Assembly (NCBI GenBank): GCA_949130495.1
Contig: OX422207.1
Location: forward strand, 375,989,868 to 376,053,867
Origin: Sambucus nigra
Lineage: Eukaryota > Streptophyta > Magnoliopsida > Dipsacales > Adoxaceae
Length of the DNA: 64,000 bases
Direction of reading: 5' to 3'
A program made the position numbers and the translations under genes. The notes under the pieces were generated by a model that saw only the letters and a list, made by a program, of their open reading frames with translations, was not told the DNA's origin and searched no databases. How positions within the stretch are numbered: the first letter of the stretch is position 1; the number at the start of each line of letters is the position of its first letter. Shown here piece by piece: positions 51,138-63,616 of this stretch.

Positions 51138-52325
51138 GATTGGTACCACAAGGACATAGGACTGGGAATGTCTTATTTTGAGTTAATAAGTTACAGCAGA
51201 CCATGGGAGCGTAGGTATGTACGTGACCCGTGGGTATGAGAACTATGTTCGCCTCCAATATGTGTGATTTGTCTTATTGAAACGATTCCTGAGATATTCG
51301 AAATACGTAGTCCTTATGTACATGATGTACCGGGATTCGATAGCAGAGTATGTGTGCACTACACCTTAGCCTAGTGGTGCCATATTTGTATATTTATACT
51401 GAGAATGGTATACTTGCATATATAATTGGCTCATCTTTAAATTGTGAATACGAATAATTGAGATACTCGAATGGGATGAACAGTGTGATAATACATACCG
51501 TAATTGACATAATAATTTTGATAAATGAAATGGTAAGTTACATGCAGAATATATTAGAATAATACGAATAGACCCCTATATTATAATGAGAAGACAGGAA
51601 ATAATTACAGACTAGCTAGTTAGTGGCACAACTAGGATGGGTTAAGGGTATATGTTAAACGTGCACATTAGTTGAGGGGTTAAGGACTCATGTGAGAACA
51701 CGTAACATACATGTATAAAATATTTACTGTTTAATGCAATTAAACACTTGCTTATTTAAACTATTTTCACCTCAGGCTCTGACCTGTTTGCTTTCAAATA
51801 TATTTTTCTTGTAAAATCTTTTTAGGTGCCCTGCCATAGGGACGCCAAGCATAAGAGTTCCACTTCATAGACGTGCTGTAGCTACTATGGAAGTTATAGG
51901 ATCTCGGTAGTAGATGCCTCCACATTCTTCATTTTATTCTATTCAGCGTCATGTATCAGTTAGGGCATGTCACCCCTTTCCATTTAGAGATAATATTCTC
52001 AGACTACACGTTTTATATCAGTTTTGGTTTTATTAAGTCATTCAGTATTTGTATTATTCAGGGGAGTGTTACTCCAGACTCATGTTATCATTTCATTATC
52101 ATTCTATTTTGTTTTAGATGTGGATGTGGTATAGTTATCTTATAACTTGGCTGCATGTTAATTTAATTTAATAAAATTTGATATCCCATTTTCATATATT
52201 AGGTGGTTAGTAATTGTTAAAAATATTTTCGATAGTGATGCTATGGACTGAACCAACTTGACATTTTGTATTAATTTGAATAAAGGAGTAGCTACGCGGT
52301 ATTTAATTAGATGGGGTGTCACAGG

Positions 52326-52337
52326 TGGTATCAGAGC
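52326..52337 (+). promoter_or_regulatory. tRNA-iMet primer-binding site of family A
   Basis: Perfect TGGTATCAGAGC, two bases after the LTR. Confidence 0.9.
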
Positions 52338-52505
52338 ATCTGGTTCTAGTGTCCTTAGGATCTGTACGGCTTGTTATGTTTCTGCATAACGTCTTTTGGT
52401 ATAGAGCCCTATATTTTAGGATTGTTGTACTCCATTATGCATCCTACGTTCTTCAGCTATTTTAAAGATACTAATTGTGTACTTATAAAACTTTTCTCAT
52501 TTTAG

Positions 52506-55500
52506 ATGCCTCCTAGACATACAAACCGAGTTCCCAGGGATGCCCAACCCAAACCTTAACCAGCACCATCTCAGGGTTCAATGAACGCTGCAGAAGTTGC
52601 CACCATCATACCCAGGAAGTAAATGCCGCATTAACAGTCGTGCAACAAGCACAACCACAGGCACCGGTGGCAGCCCCACTCTAGGCTCATGCATTCCCAT
52701 CTGCTTGGGATCGTGTTCGAGATGCTTTTTAGAAATCAGACCCTTCAGAATTTGAAGGAAGCTCTGGCGTTGTTACGTCGAGTAAGTGGAAAAAGGACAT
52801 CCAAAGACACTTAAGGATGTACGAATGAAAGGACGTGCAGAGGCATGTACTGGCAACTTTCAAGCTAGTAGGATCAGCGCTACAGTGGTGGGAGTCAATT
52901 ACCACCGCAGAAGAGAGAGACGTTCTTTCGATACAAGAGTTCTAGGTGTGATTCGAACGCAAATATTTTCCCTCGACGGTTCACATCGAAATGAGGCAAA
53001 AGTTAATGAACCTTAAATAGGAGTGAAAGACAGTGGCACAATATGAGATGGAATTCACTAATTTCCTGAATATCGTCCCTGATGAGATCCCCACAGAAGA
53101 GAGGAAAATCTAGAGGTTCACGGATGGGTTGATATGGAGGATTCGTTAGCACTTACTGGGAAATTTGTCGTTGGCCACCTACTCAGATGTGGTTAACGTA
53201 GCACTACTACACTGCCAGGACCAACACTTTCACTTGTCAGAGGGTAAACGAGCAGGAAGGTCCATCCAGTAGGGTAGGATAGGGGGAAATGGTGCCAACG
53301 GGGTATAACTAATTCAGGGACATAATAGACAGGGTGACTAGGGTCCCCAACAGGGGGATTTTAAGAGATTTCGATTATGGGGTTTAGGCATGGACAAGTA
53401 GGTTTTTGGTATGGACAGCAGGGCCAGCACGCTCATCAGGTCCATCAAGGCCATTAACAGTTTCAGCAGGGCCATTATGGCCAGGGAAGGGGTGGTAACG
53501 GTCATCAGCGCTGCGAGCAGCAAGGTCAAAAAGGGGGAAACTTTCCAAGGAAATGTTTCCTATGCTGCAAGACTGGACACAAACGCTAGGATCATTTTGA
53601 AAGGGAAAGGGCCTCGCAGCAGCAACAAAAGGGTGCTAAAAATGAGCCCCAAAGACTAATTTTTCCTGCCGTCCTCCCAGCACCACAGCATATGCCGAAA
53701 GTAGGGACAACTTCAGTACGACCGGGTTTACCAATTCCAGCAGGCCACAGTCCCACACGATTCACCTGCGATTCAGGGTATGTTTTCTATTTAGGGGACT
53801 ATGGGGCGCATTTTATTTGACACGAGGGCTACGCACTGTTTTATTACCACGATATTTGCGTACACTATGGGATTATTAGAGACCACGGGAAGCACCGTTA
53901 CTTGTGTAGATTCACCACTAAGTAGGGGTTCCATGATTTCCCTTATATGTAAAGGGATTGGTGTAGAGATCGGGAGGCTTACTTTTCCTGTCGACATGTT
54001 AGTATTAGATATGACCGAGTATGATTCTATTATTGGTATGGATTGGCTGATTTCGTATCGAGCCATGCTTGATTGTTACTGTAGGAGTATTATTTTTTCC
54101 ATAGCTGGGCAGGATATGTTTTTAGTGGCGATGCCTCGCCCTGAGGGAGGATCGTCCACACACTCGTATTATATAGAGGAGGAGACCTTTAAGGAGGTGG
54201 TAATACCACTTGATTCGATTTCGGTTGTTAGGGAGTTCGCTGATGTATTCCGGGATATTCTTAGATTTCCACCGAGTAGAGAAATAAACTTCGTTATAGA
54301 TTTGGCACCGGGCACTCAGCCAATAGCCTGCGCACCTTACCGTATGGCTCCAATGGAGATGAGGGAGCTACGAGATCACATAGAGCAGCTGTTGGGTCAG
54401 GGGTTTATCCGGAGGAGTACTTAGCCACGGGGTGCACCTATATTATTTGTTAAAAAAAGGGATGGATCTCTAAGGTTGTGTATCGATTATCGAGAGTTGA
54501 ATAAAGTCACGATACAGAATAAATATCCATTGCCCCGAATCGATGACTTAATCGACTAGTTGATAGGAGTTTCCTTCTTCTCAAAGATTGACTTGAAATC
54601 AGGGTACCATCAGTTGCGAATTAGGGAGAAGGATGTCTCGAAGACTGCCTTCCTGACAAGATATGGTTCCTACGAGTTCAGGGTTACGCCTTTTGGCTTG
54701 ACGAATACCCCAGCCGTGTTTATGGACTTAATGAATAGGGTGTTCAAATAATTTTTGGACCAGTTCATCATCGTCTTTATTAATGACATTATGGTTTACT
54801 CCCAGACCGAGGAAGAGCATGCCAACCACTTGAGATAAGCTTTGTAGACACTATGTCAGAACGAGTTGTATGCAAAATATGAGAAGTGTGGGTTTTGGCT
54901 AGAGGAGGTCCAGTTTTTGGGCCATATTGTCTTGAAAAGGGGATTATCTGTTGATCCAGGGAAGGTATCCGCGTAGAGGGAATGGGGACAATCCACGACA
55001 CCAATGGTGATACGCAGTTTCTTGGGCTTAGCAGGATACTGCATGACGTTTATTCGGGGGTTCTCGAAAATAGCGGATCCTTTGACACATCTAACTCGCA
55101 AGGGTGTACCATTTATCTGGAGCGATGCCTGTTAATTGGCATTCGACGAGTTGAAGGACAAGTTGACCTCAACACCACTATTAGCATTACCCAGGCCGGG
55201 AGTGGAGTACCTAGTCTACACTGATGCATCCTTAGTAGGACTTGGGGAAGTACTGCAGCAGGAAAGTCAGGCCATAACTTATGTTTTTCGTAAGCTTAAA
55301 CCTCATAAGAGGAATTACACCACCCATGACTTGGAGATAGCGACAGTCATCTTTGCTCTTCGGATTTGGAGACATTATCTCATTGGGAAGAAATTTTGTT
55401 TATTCACAAACCATAAGTCACTTCAGTACCTCTTCACCCAGAAGGAGCTGAATATGCGTCAACGCCGTTGGCTAGAGTTTGTGAAGGATTATCAGTTCGA

Positions 55501-55726
55501 TAACCAATACCACCCAGGGAAGGCTAACGTGGTAATAGACGCGTTGATTAGTAGGCCAGTAGGTGAGGTGGCCGAGGTGTGGAAAGCATAATGGAAGGAA
55601 TTGGGACACCAAGACGCAGTGGCCTGATCATTCATGCCTGTAATGACAATTACGCCCCAGGTTATTGCTAGGGTAATACAGGCCCAGGACACAGACCCAT
55701 TTTATCAGGAGCAGATAGTACAACTG
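52506..55726 (+). pseudogene. Family A gag-pol, decayed and cut by family B
   Basis: Starts MPPR at 52506. Gag is broken by at least one frameshift and many stops, but WKKDIQ, LQWWES and FERKYFP can be read near 52790-52990. From 53801 on one frame dominates: protease (DTRATHCF, with the DTG catalytic Gly changed to Arg), the linker, reverse transcriptase ([34 protein letters not shown]), RNase H ([11 protein letters not shown]) and [16 protein letters not shown]. The RT catalytic motif F-I-D-D is F-I-N-D near 54778. Coding sequence is lost at 55726 where family B inserts, just before the integrase; the rest would lie beyond the window. It is a dead copy. Confidence 0.88.
55722..55726. repeat. 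Presumed target-site duplication left of family B (AACTG)
   Basis: The five bases before the LTR start; the partner copy lies beyond the window, so this is expected, not shown. Confidence 0.4.
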
Positions 55727-58700
55727 TGTAATACCCCGTATTTTTATGCTATATTTAATTTGGGGATTTATTAAATTTAATGTGAGTGTTATTTAATAAA
55801 AATCCGGAAATTAATTATGTTATAATTACTAATGTGACTAGAGTTAGTAATTATGGGAAACTTGTTGAATATTACTAATGATCATAGTAATATATTATAT
55901 TGGTTATATTGAATGTCATAAGTGAATTAAATGACTATTTCAGAAATTTAAGTCGGGACGTGCCCGTGTCACGTCGGGACTAATTGTGTTAAATAAAAAG
56001 TGAATATTTTATAAGTTGTCCGTATGGTCATTTTGAGTGTGCCGACCCGTCCGTAAGGGTTGAGATAGTCAGAAAAGTGTACCCGGTGGTTTGGTTCGGG
56101 TCTCGGGGTGTTTTTAGGCCTAATTAGTGACCCGGGAGGGCATTTTTGTCTTTTTCCAAAATAGGGTAATTAAACCCACGAATTTTAGCAGCCTTTATCA
56201 GCTGGTTAGGTTAGCCATTTAGGGTTAGAACATACAGAACCCTAGGACAGCCATTGGAGAAGAGATGAGAGACCTTTTTAGGAAATTCAAGGCCAAAACA
56301 CCTCCGTTTGCACCGCCGTCACCACCAACGCGTAGATCGCGAGGAGGAGAACGCAACCACACCATAATCCACAGGAAATCAGACTTCTGAAAATCCCAGA
56401 CAAGTGTTTAACTTGCGTATTTCGTTAGTGCAATGTTCATATTAGTTTAGGATTAATTAGGAATGTAATCCATGTAAGAAAACCCCAAATTTTGATAGGA
56501 AATTGCATGTAAAGAAGATTAAAAACTTATGTTGGAAACTCTTGATGTTATAGATATATTACCCACGAATTTTGATGTTATATGAGGAAGAAATTCTGGA
56601 GAAAAACTGAATTGAATAATAGTTATGAAAACTTTAGGGTTCTTGATGTTTAGATGAGATTTTGGATTGTTTAACCATGATTAATGATGTATACACGCAT
56701 GTTGAACGTTAAAAACATCTGGAATTATGTTAGTATGTTAGTAGTAGACTTTTTGGGTCGATCAGTGTTGGAAAATATGGATATTGATGAAGAATTTTGA
56801 TGAATCCCGTAACTGCAATTCTGCAAAATTTTTACCCAAACCTACTTGATCGATCGATCGAACATAGAGCATCGATCGATCGAAGGTTCGATCGATCGAG
56901 CCCCAAGCTTCGATCGATCGACCCCTTCTGGCAGACTCCCATTTCCCTTGTTTAATTATTTAACGTAAGTTATCGTGAAATTATCTTTGGGCATTCTAAA
57001 TAAAATGAATTAGGAGACGTTGAGGACCAGTAGGGTATATGGATAAATGTTAGAACCTTTAATCTTCAACGAAAATGGTATTTATGGGATATTTACTTTA
57101 GGTTGGTAGATTTATGAATTTAAAGGGTGAGGTACGTAAGAGAGTTATGTTGGAATCTAATAAAGTCACTTACTGAATTTCAGAATTTTGAGGATGTAAT
57201 CCATGAGTGTTAGGTAATAAGTGAGAAAACCCTTCGAGTTAAGGTTAGGAATAAAACCTTATATGTAATTCCATAACTGTGTAAGTAAGGATAAAGGGTA
57301 TAATTACGGGTGATGAGAAGAACCTATATTAATTCGATAAAGTGGTATATTTATATGATTGTGTGTACATATATTATATGCATGTGAAAATCATACCCAC
57401 GCTACTTGCTATCCCTGAGGTTTCCGCGCTGGGACAAGTCTTATCTCGATGGGACCTTTATGGGGGATATTGACTTGTACCCTAGAAGATAGATGTCCTT
57501 GGTACAGGCTATTGATGTGATAGTTCAGACGGTCCTAAGAGACGCCGGTATGTGCCAACCTCTTAGAGACTTGGAATCTATGCTTCGCCTCAATATTGTT
57601 TGTGTATTTATGTTAATACAATTCGAGAGTGATTCCGAATGTATTCCCCTTAAAATGAGTGATATGGGGTTTTGGATAGTGGAAGTATGCACGCACCATA
57701 GTTTTATTCGGGGTGCTGTTATATATATATATATATATATATATGAGATTATGATATTTGAAACTGTCTACTGGGATTTGATAAGTAGAACATGGTTGTT
57801 GACTCAAATTATTAAATACTTGTTTTGAGAAAGTATAAAATGTCATGGGAACTTTATTATTTTTATGAAGTTAAAAATAGAGAATTTTGGGCTACTGTTG
57901 GAACATCTTTTAAAGTGGATATCGTGTATTATAAATCTTACGAGTAATTTAAGTTAAGTTAAAGCTGTTAGAAAGACTAGTATGTTAGATGCTAAAACAA
58001 ACCGTTGGGAAGGTTAGTGCGATAGCTGTGCACATTAGAAGAGAGGTGAGTATTTCTCAAGAGAGAGACGCACTAATATGTTGTTGCATTGGCCGGTATC
58101 AATTTAAATACTTGCTTAACGTATTTTAAAATCAAACACACTTTCGGGCTCTGACCCGTTTCTTTTTTTCTCTCTCTCTCTTGTATATATATATATATAT
58201 TTTCAGGTGCCCAGCCACAGGGGCGTCTTGCTTAGGATCTCTTGAGAAGAACGAGCTGCAGCTTAGGTGGGAGTTGCAGGTCACTTGAGTAGACGGCTTC
58301 TGTTATTGACTCCACTCTTAGTACTCTCATTTATTGGGCACGTGTCGCCCTTTTTATCATCTCATTTGTTGTTGGGACATTTATATTTCAGCCATTTCCA
58401 GTATTGTTCTTTGGGATTTATTTCAGTATGGACTTGTGATTTTAGTTTTATTATGTTGACATTCGATTGACGAATGTATGTTATTATTTAGTTCATCGTG
58501 GTGTGATTCTTAATTGTAGAAATGTTGTTTTAAATAAATAAATATTTTCTTTAATTAAAATTTGGAAAGTTTGTATGAAAAATGTTTTTGACACTTAGCT
58601 TAATTATTTAGGGTGTTAAATTGGAAAATTTATTTTATCGACAGTGATGCTGAGAATGAACCAACTGTTAACCTTGATTTAATTTAATAAAGGAGTGATC

Positions 58701-58730
58701 GCCCGGTATTTAATTAGGCGGGGTGTCACA
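55727..58730 (+). mobile_element. 5' LTR of family B (3.0 kb)
   Basis: 3004 bp, TGTAATACCCCG to GGTGTCACA. The first 384 bases match the 3' LTR (63617-64000) with about 11 differences by eye, about 3%, so the insertion is fairly recent. Contains a GATC cluster (56846-56921) and an AT run at 57720-57744, and ends with the GGCTCTGACCCG block (58148), a pyrimidine- and AT-rich tract and TTTCAGGTGCCC (58201). The short ORFs inside are not genes. Confidence 0.94.
56846..56921. repeat. GATC-repeat cluster in LTR (family B)
   Basis: Four blocks of repeated GATC separated by 6-13 bases, preceded by ACCTACTT as in family A (ACCTGCTT). Confidence 0.92.
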
Positions 58731-58732
58731 GG

Positions 58733-58744
58733 TGGTATCAGAGT
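58733..58744 (+). promoter_or_regulatory. tRNA-iMet primer-binding site of family B
   Basis: TGGTATCAGAGT, one mismatch from the iMet primer site, two bases after the LTR. Confidence 0.88.
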
Positions 58745-58914
58745 ATCAGGTTCTAGTGTCCATAGGATCTGTACGGCTTATTTCGCTTTCAGCTTAACGT
58801 TATTGCTATAGAGCCCTATTTTTAGGACTGTTGTATTCTTACTTTTACGTTTAAGTCTTTAGCTATTCGAGATTTGTTGATAACTGTAGACTAATAAACT
58901 TGTTCACATTTTAG

Positions 58915-61900
58915 ATGCCTCCGAGATGTGCTCCGAAAGATAGGCGTGCCCAAGCCGAGCAGCCAGCAGCTCAGGCACAAGGCACAATGAATGCGAATGA
59001 AGTAGCCTCCATTGTTGCTCAGGCGGTGAATGCTGCAATAGCGGTGATTCAGCAGGCTCCACCCCAGGTTCAGGCAGTGGCGCCGGCACCAGCACAGCTT
59101 CCATCCGCATGGGAGAGGGTTCGGGATGCTTTTCAGAAAGCGCATCCCCCTGAGTTTTCTGGTAGCTCCGATATTGTTACAGTCAGCCAATGGAAGAAAG
59201 ACATCTAGCGACACCTCCGTATGTATGAGTGCACTGACATGCAAAAGCAGTTATTGGCTTCCTTTAAATTGGCGGGAGCCGCATTACAGTGGTGGGAGTC
59301 CACTAATACTTTGGAGGAGAGGGACACAATCCCTATTCAGTTATTCTGGGAGCGGTTTGACCGCAAGTATTTTCCACTCGCAGTGCAGACTGAGATGAGG
59401 CGAAAATTACTAAATCTGAAGCAGGAGAACCTTACTGTAGCTGAGTATAAGGAGGAGTTCACAAGACTTCTCACTATTGTGCCGGATGAGGCACCCACTG
59501 AGGGCAAGAAGATTTTGCTGTTTGTCGACGGGTTAGCTTGGAGGATCCGTCAGCACCTCATTGGAAATCTATCCCCGAGTACTTTCACTGACGTACTCAA
59601 TGCAGCGTTACTACATTGCCAGGATCACCGTTTCCATCTTCAGGGAAGCAAGAGAGCAGGAGAGTCCAGCCAACAGGGCAGGACCGGGGGTAATAGTGCC
59701 GGTGGGGCACCAACTCATGGACAGACTCGTCAGCACGAGCAGAGTTCCCATCAGGGGGACCCTGCTAAGAGATTCCGTTCAGGTGATTCTAGGCAGGGAT
59801 TCGGGGGTTTCAGGCAGGGCCATCAGGGCCAGCCTAATCAGCAGGGCCAGCAGGGCCAATACCGACCACAGGGCCAGCAACAGGGCCAGCAAGGCCAACA
59901 ACGTGCATATCAGGGCCAACAGGGCCAGTGGCGTGGAGGTAACGGCCAGCAGGGTCGTGGACAGCAGGGTCAGAGGGGAGGTAACTTCAAAGGCAGATGA
60001 TTTGGGTGCGGAAAACATGGCCATAGGCGCCAGGATTGCCCAGAGGGCGATAGGGCCCCACAGCAACAGGGAGCCCGTAATGAGCCGCAAAGACCACTTT
60101 TCCCACCTGCCCTCCCAGCTCCAGCCCAAGTGCCAGCCCTACCAGCCATTCCAGCAGCTCCAGTGCAGCAGGGGAAATTGTAGTATGGACGTGTCTATAA
60201 CGTCCACCAGGCAGCAGCTCCACAGGCACCACCCGCGATTGAGGGTATGTTTCCTATCCATGGTACTATGGGTAAAGTTTTGTTTGATACGGGGGCAACG
60301 CATTGTTTTATAGCTACGCATTTTGCGAAGTCCTTAGGGTTATTAGTCACAGCAGAGAGAACCGTGACGTGTGTCGACTCACCACTGGGGAGTGGGTCAC
60401 TTATATTCTTTATATGCCGGGGAGTAGGGGTAGAGATTGGTAGCTTGGTATTGCCTGCAGACATGCTAGTCTTAGACATGCACGAGCATGATGTGATTAT
60501 TGTTATGGATTGGCTCGCAGCTTATAGAGCCATGATTGATTGCTTCGGTGGAAGCATTGTTTTTGCCATTCCGGGGCAAGAGATGTTTATAGTGGCGATG
60601 CCTCGCCCAGAGGGAGGTTCGACCGCTCATTTATATTACATAGAGGAGGATACCTCTAAGGAGGTTGTGATTCCTTTGGATTCGATCCCAGTTGTTAGGG
60701 AGTATTCCGATGTGTTTCAGGAGATACCAGGCCTACCTCCCAGTCGTGAGATAGACTTCGTTATAGATTTATTGCCGGATACGAGACCTATAGCACGCGC
60801 ACCGTACCGTATGGCTCCGGCAGAGATGCGAGAGCTACGAGATCAGATAGAGCAACTATTAGGTTAGGGATTCATTCGTAGGAGTACCTCACCTTGGGGC
60901 GCTCCATTCTTGTTTGTAAAGAAGAGAGATGGTTCACTAAGATTGTGTGTGGACTACCGAGAATTGAACAAGGTCACGATACGGAATAAGTATCCGTTGC
61001 CTCGAATCGATGATCTATTCGACCAGTTGAGGGGAGAAACTTTCTTTTCGAATATAGATCTGAGGTCGGGGTACCATCAGTTACGGATTAGAGAGCAGGA
61101 TGTTTCAAAGACTGCCTTCTTGTCGAGATATGGGTCCTATGAGTTCAGGGTGATGCCGTTCGGGCTCACAAATGCCCCAGCCGTTTTCATGGACTTGATG
61201 AACCGAGTATTCAGAGAGTTCTTGGATCAGTTCGTCATCGTCTTCATAGATGATATCTTGATATATTCACACTCCGAGGAGGAGCATGCCGAGAACTTGA
61301 GGAAGGTTCTTCAGACTCTACGAGAGCATCAGTTGTATGCTAAGTACGAGAAGTGTGGATTCTCGTTGCGAGAGGTACAATTCTTGGGTCATGTTGTTTC
61401 TGAGCAGGGGATAGCAGTTGACCCGAGCAAAGTGTCAGCGGTGAGGGAGTGGGGACAGCCCACGACACCGATGGAAGTGCGTAGTTTCTTGGGGTTAGCC
61501 GGATACTACAGGAGATTCATTCGGGGATTCTCTAAAATAGCGGGTCCATTGACGAATCTGACTCACAAGGGGGTACCATATGTTTGGAATGACGCTTGTC
61601 AGTTGGATTTCGACGAGCTGAAGGAAAAGCTTACTTCAGCACCAGTCCTTGCTTTACCGAAGCTGGGTGTAGAGTACCTGGTTTACACCGATGCGTCCTT
61701 ATGGGGACTTGGGGGAGTACTTCAGCAGGAAGAGAAGGCTATAGCTTTTGCTTCCCGCAAGCTTAAGCCGCATGAGAAGAATTACCCCACCCATGACCTG
61801 GAGTTAGCAGCGGTCGTCTTTGCATTGAGAATTTGGAGGCACTACTTATTGGGCAAGAAATTCCGTTTGTTCACAGACCATAAGTCACTGCAGTACCTGT

Positions 61901-63606
61901 TCACTCAGCGAGAGCTGAATATGCGTCAGCGCAGGTGGTTAGAGTTTGTGAAAGATTACCAGTTAGATATACAGTATCATCCGGGGAAGGCCAACGTAGT
62001 TACTGATGCGTTGAGCCGTAGACCGGTAGACGATGTAGCGGACATTTGGAAAGCAAAGTGGAAGGAGTTGGGTCACCAGGACGCAATAGCACGTTCTTTC
62101 ATATCCGTGATGACAATCACACCTGAGATTGTTACGAGGGTGATACAGGCACAGACCACAGATCCGTTTTGTCAGGAGCAGATTGTGCGACTTCTAGCCG
62201 AGGGTGCTGAGTCCTATTCTGTTAGTTCTGATGGAGGTTTGCGGTTTAATGGGAGATTAGTGGTTCCAGAAGGAGCGGAGTTATGTCATGAAGTGATGAC
62301 TCATTCTCACAGGTCCCGATTTGCAGTACATCCGGGAGGTGATAAGATGTACCAGGACATGAGACGACAGTACTGGTGGAGTGGGATGAAGAAGGACATT
62401 GCTGAGTTTGTGTCCAAGTGTTCTACCTGCCAGCTGGTGAAGGTGGACCACCAGAAACCGTCAGGAGTACTTCAGCCGTTGGAAGTACCCGCGTGGAAGT
62501 GGGAAAGTATTTCCATGGATTTCATTACAGGGTTGCCTACATCACAACGGGGCCACGATTCCATCTGGGTGATTGTAGACCGTTTGACCAAGGTGGCTCA
62601 TTTTCTGCCAGTGAGGACAGATTATACCACGGGTCAGTATGCCCAGTTGTTCATCGCTGAGATTGTCAGATTACATGGGGTGCCCCTGAATATTGTGTCA
62701 GATAGAGATAAGATTTTTGTGTCATGTTTCTGGAAAAGCTTTCAGGAGGATATGGGTACAGAGTTGAGACTGAGTTCAGCTTACCACCCACAGACAGATG
62801 GACAGACATAGCGTACTAATCATATGTTGGAAGATATGCTACGCATGTGTGTTCTCGATTTCGGAGGAGGTTGGGAGCCACACCTTCCACTGGTAGAGTT
62901 TGCTTATAATAACTCCTATCAGTTTACGATTGGCATGGCTCCATTTGAGGCTTTGTATGGCAGGCCTTGTCGTTCTCCAACTTGTTGGCTCGAGGTGGGG
63001 GACAACAAGTTGCTAGGACCAGAAGTGATTCAGGAGACCTTCGCGAGGATTGAGATAATAAGGAGTCATATTCGGGTAGCCTAAGACAGGCAGAAGAGCT
63101 ACGCCGATGCGAAACGGTTCTTCTGGGAGTTTAATGTGGGAGATCAAGTGTTGTTGCGTGTATCTCCTATGAAGGGAGTGATGAGGTTCGGGAAGAAGGG
63201 GAAGTTGGCTCCGAGGTACGTAGGACCATTTCCCATCATCGAGAGGATTGGGCCAGTAGCATACAGGTTGGGATTGCCAGATCATTTACATCGCATCCAT
63301 GATGTATTCCACATCTCGTCATTGAGACGATATCTTCGGGATGATATGGCCCATACTCACATTGCGATAGATGAAATAGACTTACAGTCTGATAGCTCTT
63401 ACGAGGAGAGACCAGTGGCTATTCTAGACTATAGTGAGAGGAGATTGAGGTCGAAAGTAGTTCCACTTGTGTGAGTCCAGTGGGAGCATCATAATGTGAA
63501 GGAATCTACTTGGGAGCGTGAGGCAAATATGCGCGAGAGATACCCAGAGTTGTTTTTACCAGGTATGCCTTATTTTTCGAATTTCGGGACGAAATTCCGT
63601 TATTAG
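58915..63606 (+). pseudogene. Family B gag-pol (chromovirus-type), seven in-frame stops
   Basis: A single frame of about 1560 codons, otherwise free of shifts, encoding in order Gag (58915 to about 59990, ending in a Q/G-rich tail), a CCHC knuckle (first Cys is a stop at 59998), aspartic protease (FDTGATHCF, 60286), reverse transcriptase (FIDDIL intact, 61243), RNase H ([20 protein letters not shown]), integrase (zinc region ending CSTCQ near 62430; [15 protein letters not shown]) and a chromodomain-like C-terminus (about 63400-63560: [25 protein letters not shown]). Stops: 59206, 59998, 60181, 60865, 62809, 63082, 63472. The one at 62809 takes the place of the third integrase catalytic residue (Glu). 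Domain order and C-terminus indicate the Tekay/Del chromoviruses. Recently dead. Confidence 0.93.
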
Positions 63607-63616
63607 GGGGGAAGTA
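63605..63616 (+). promoter_or_regulatory. Polypurine tract of family B
   Basis: AGGGGGGAAGTA immediately before the 3' LTR; it overlaps the gag-pol stop. Confidence 0.85.

Larger units (their letters stand above)
49387..52323 (+). mobile_element. 5' LTR of family A (plus copy)
   Basis: 2937 bp, TTTAATACCCCG (the initial TG has become TT) to GGGGTGTCACA, followed by the primer site. Same family as the minus-strand LTR at 733-3704. Contains the GATC cluster, a 28-base poly(G), the GGCTCTGACC block near 51776 and the shared terminal 50 bases. Confidence 0.9.

Noticed and set aside
59779..60232. Long minus-strand ORFs rich in Leu and Ala opposite family B gag
   Set aside because: They are antisense shadows of the Q/G-rich Gag tail.
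59561..60313. 250-codon plus ORF in a second frame over family B gag
   Set aside because: It overlaps the real gag-pol frame, which has the zinc knuckle, protease and homology to family A; this one is rich in Ser, Arg and Ala with no domain and arises from the repetitive Q/G region.
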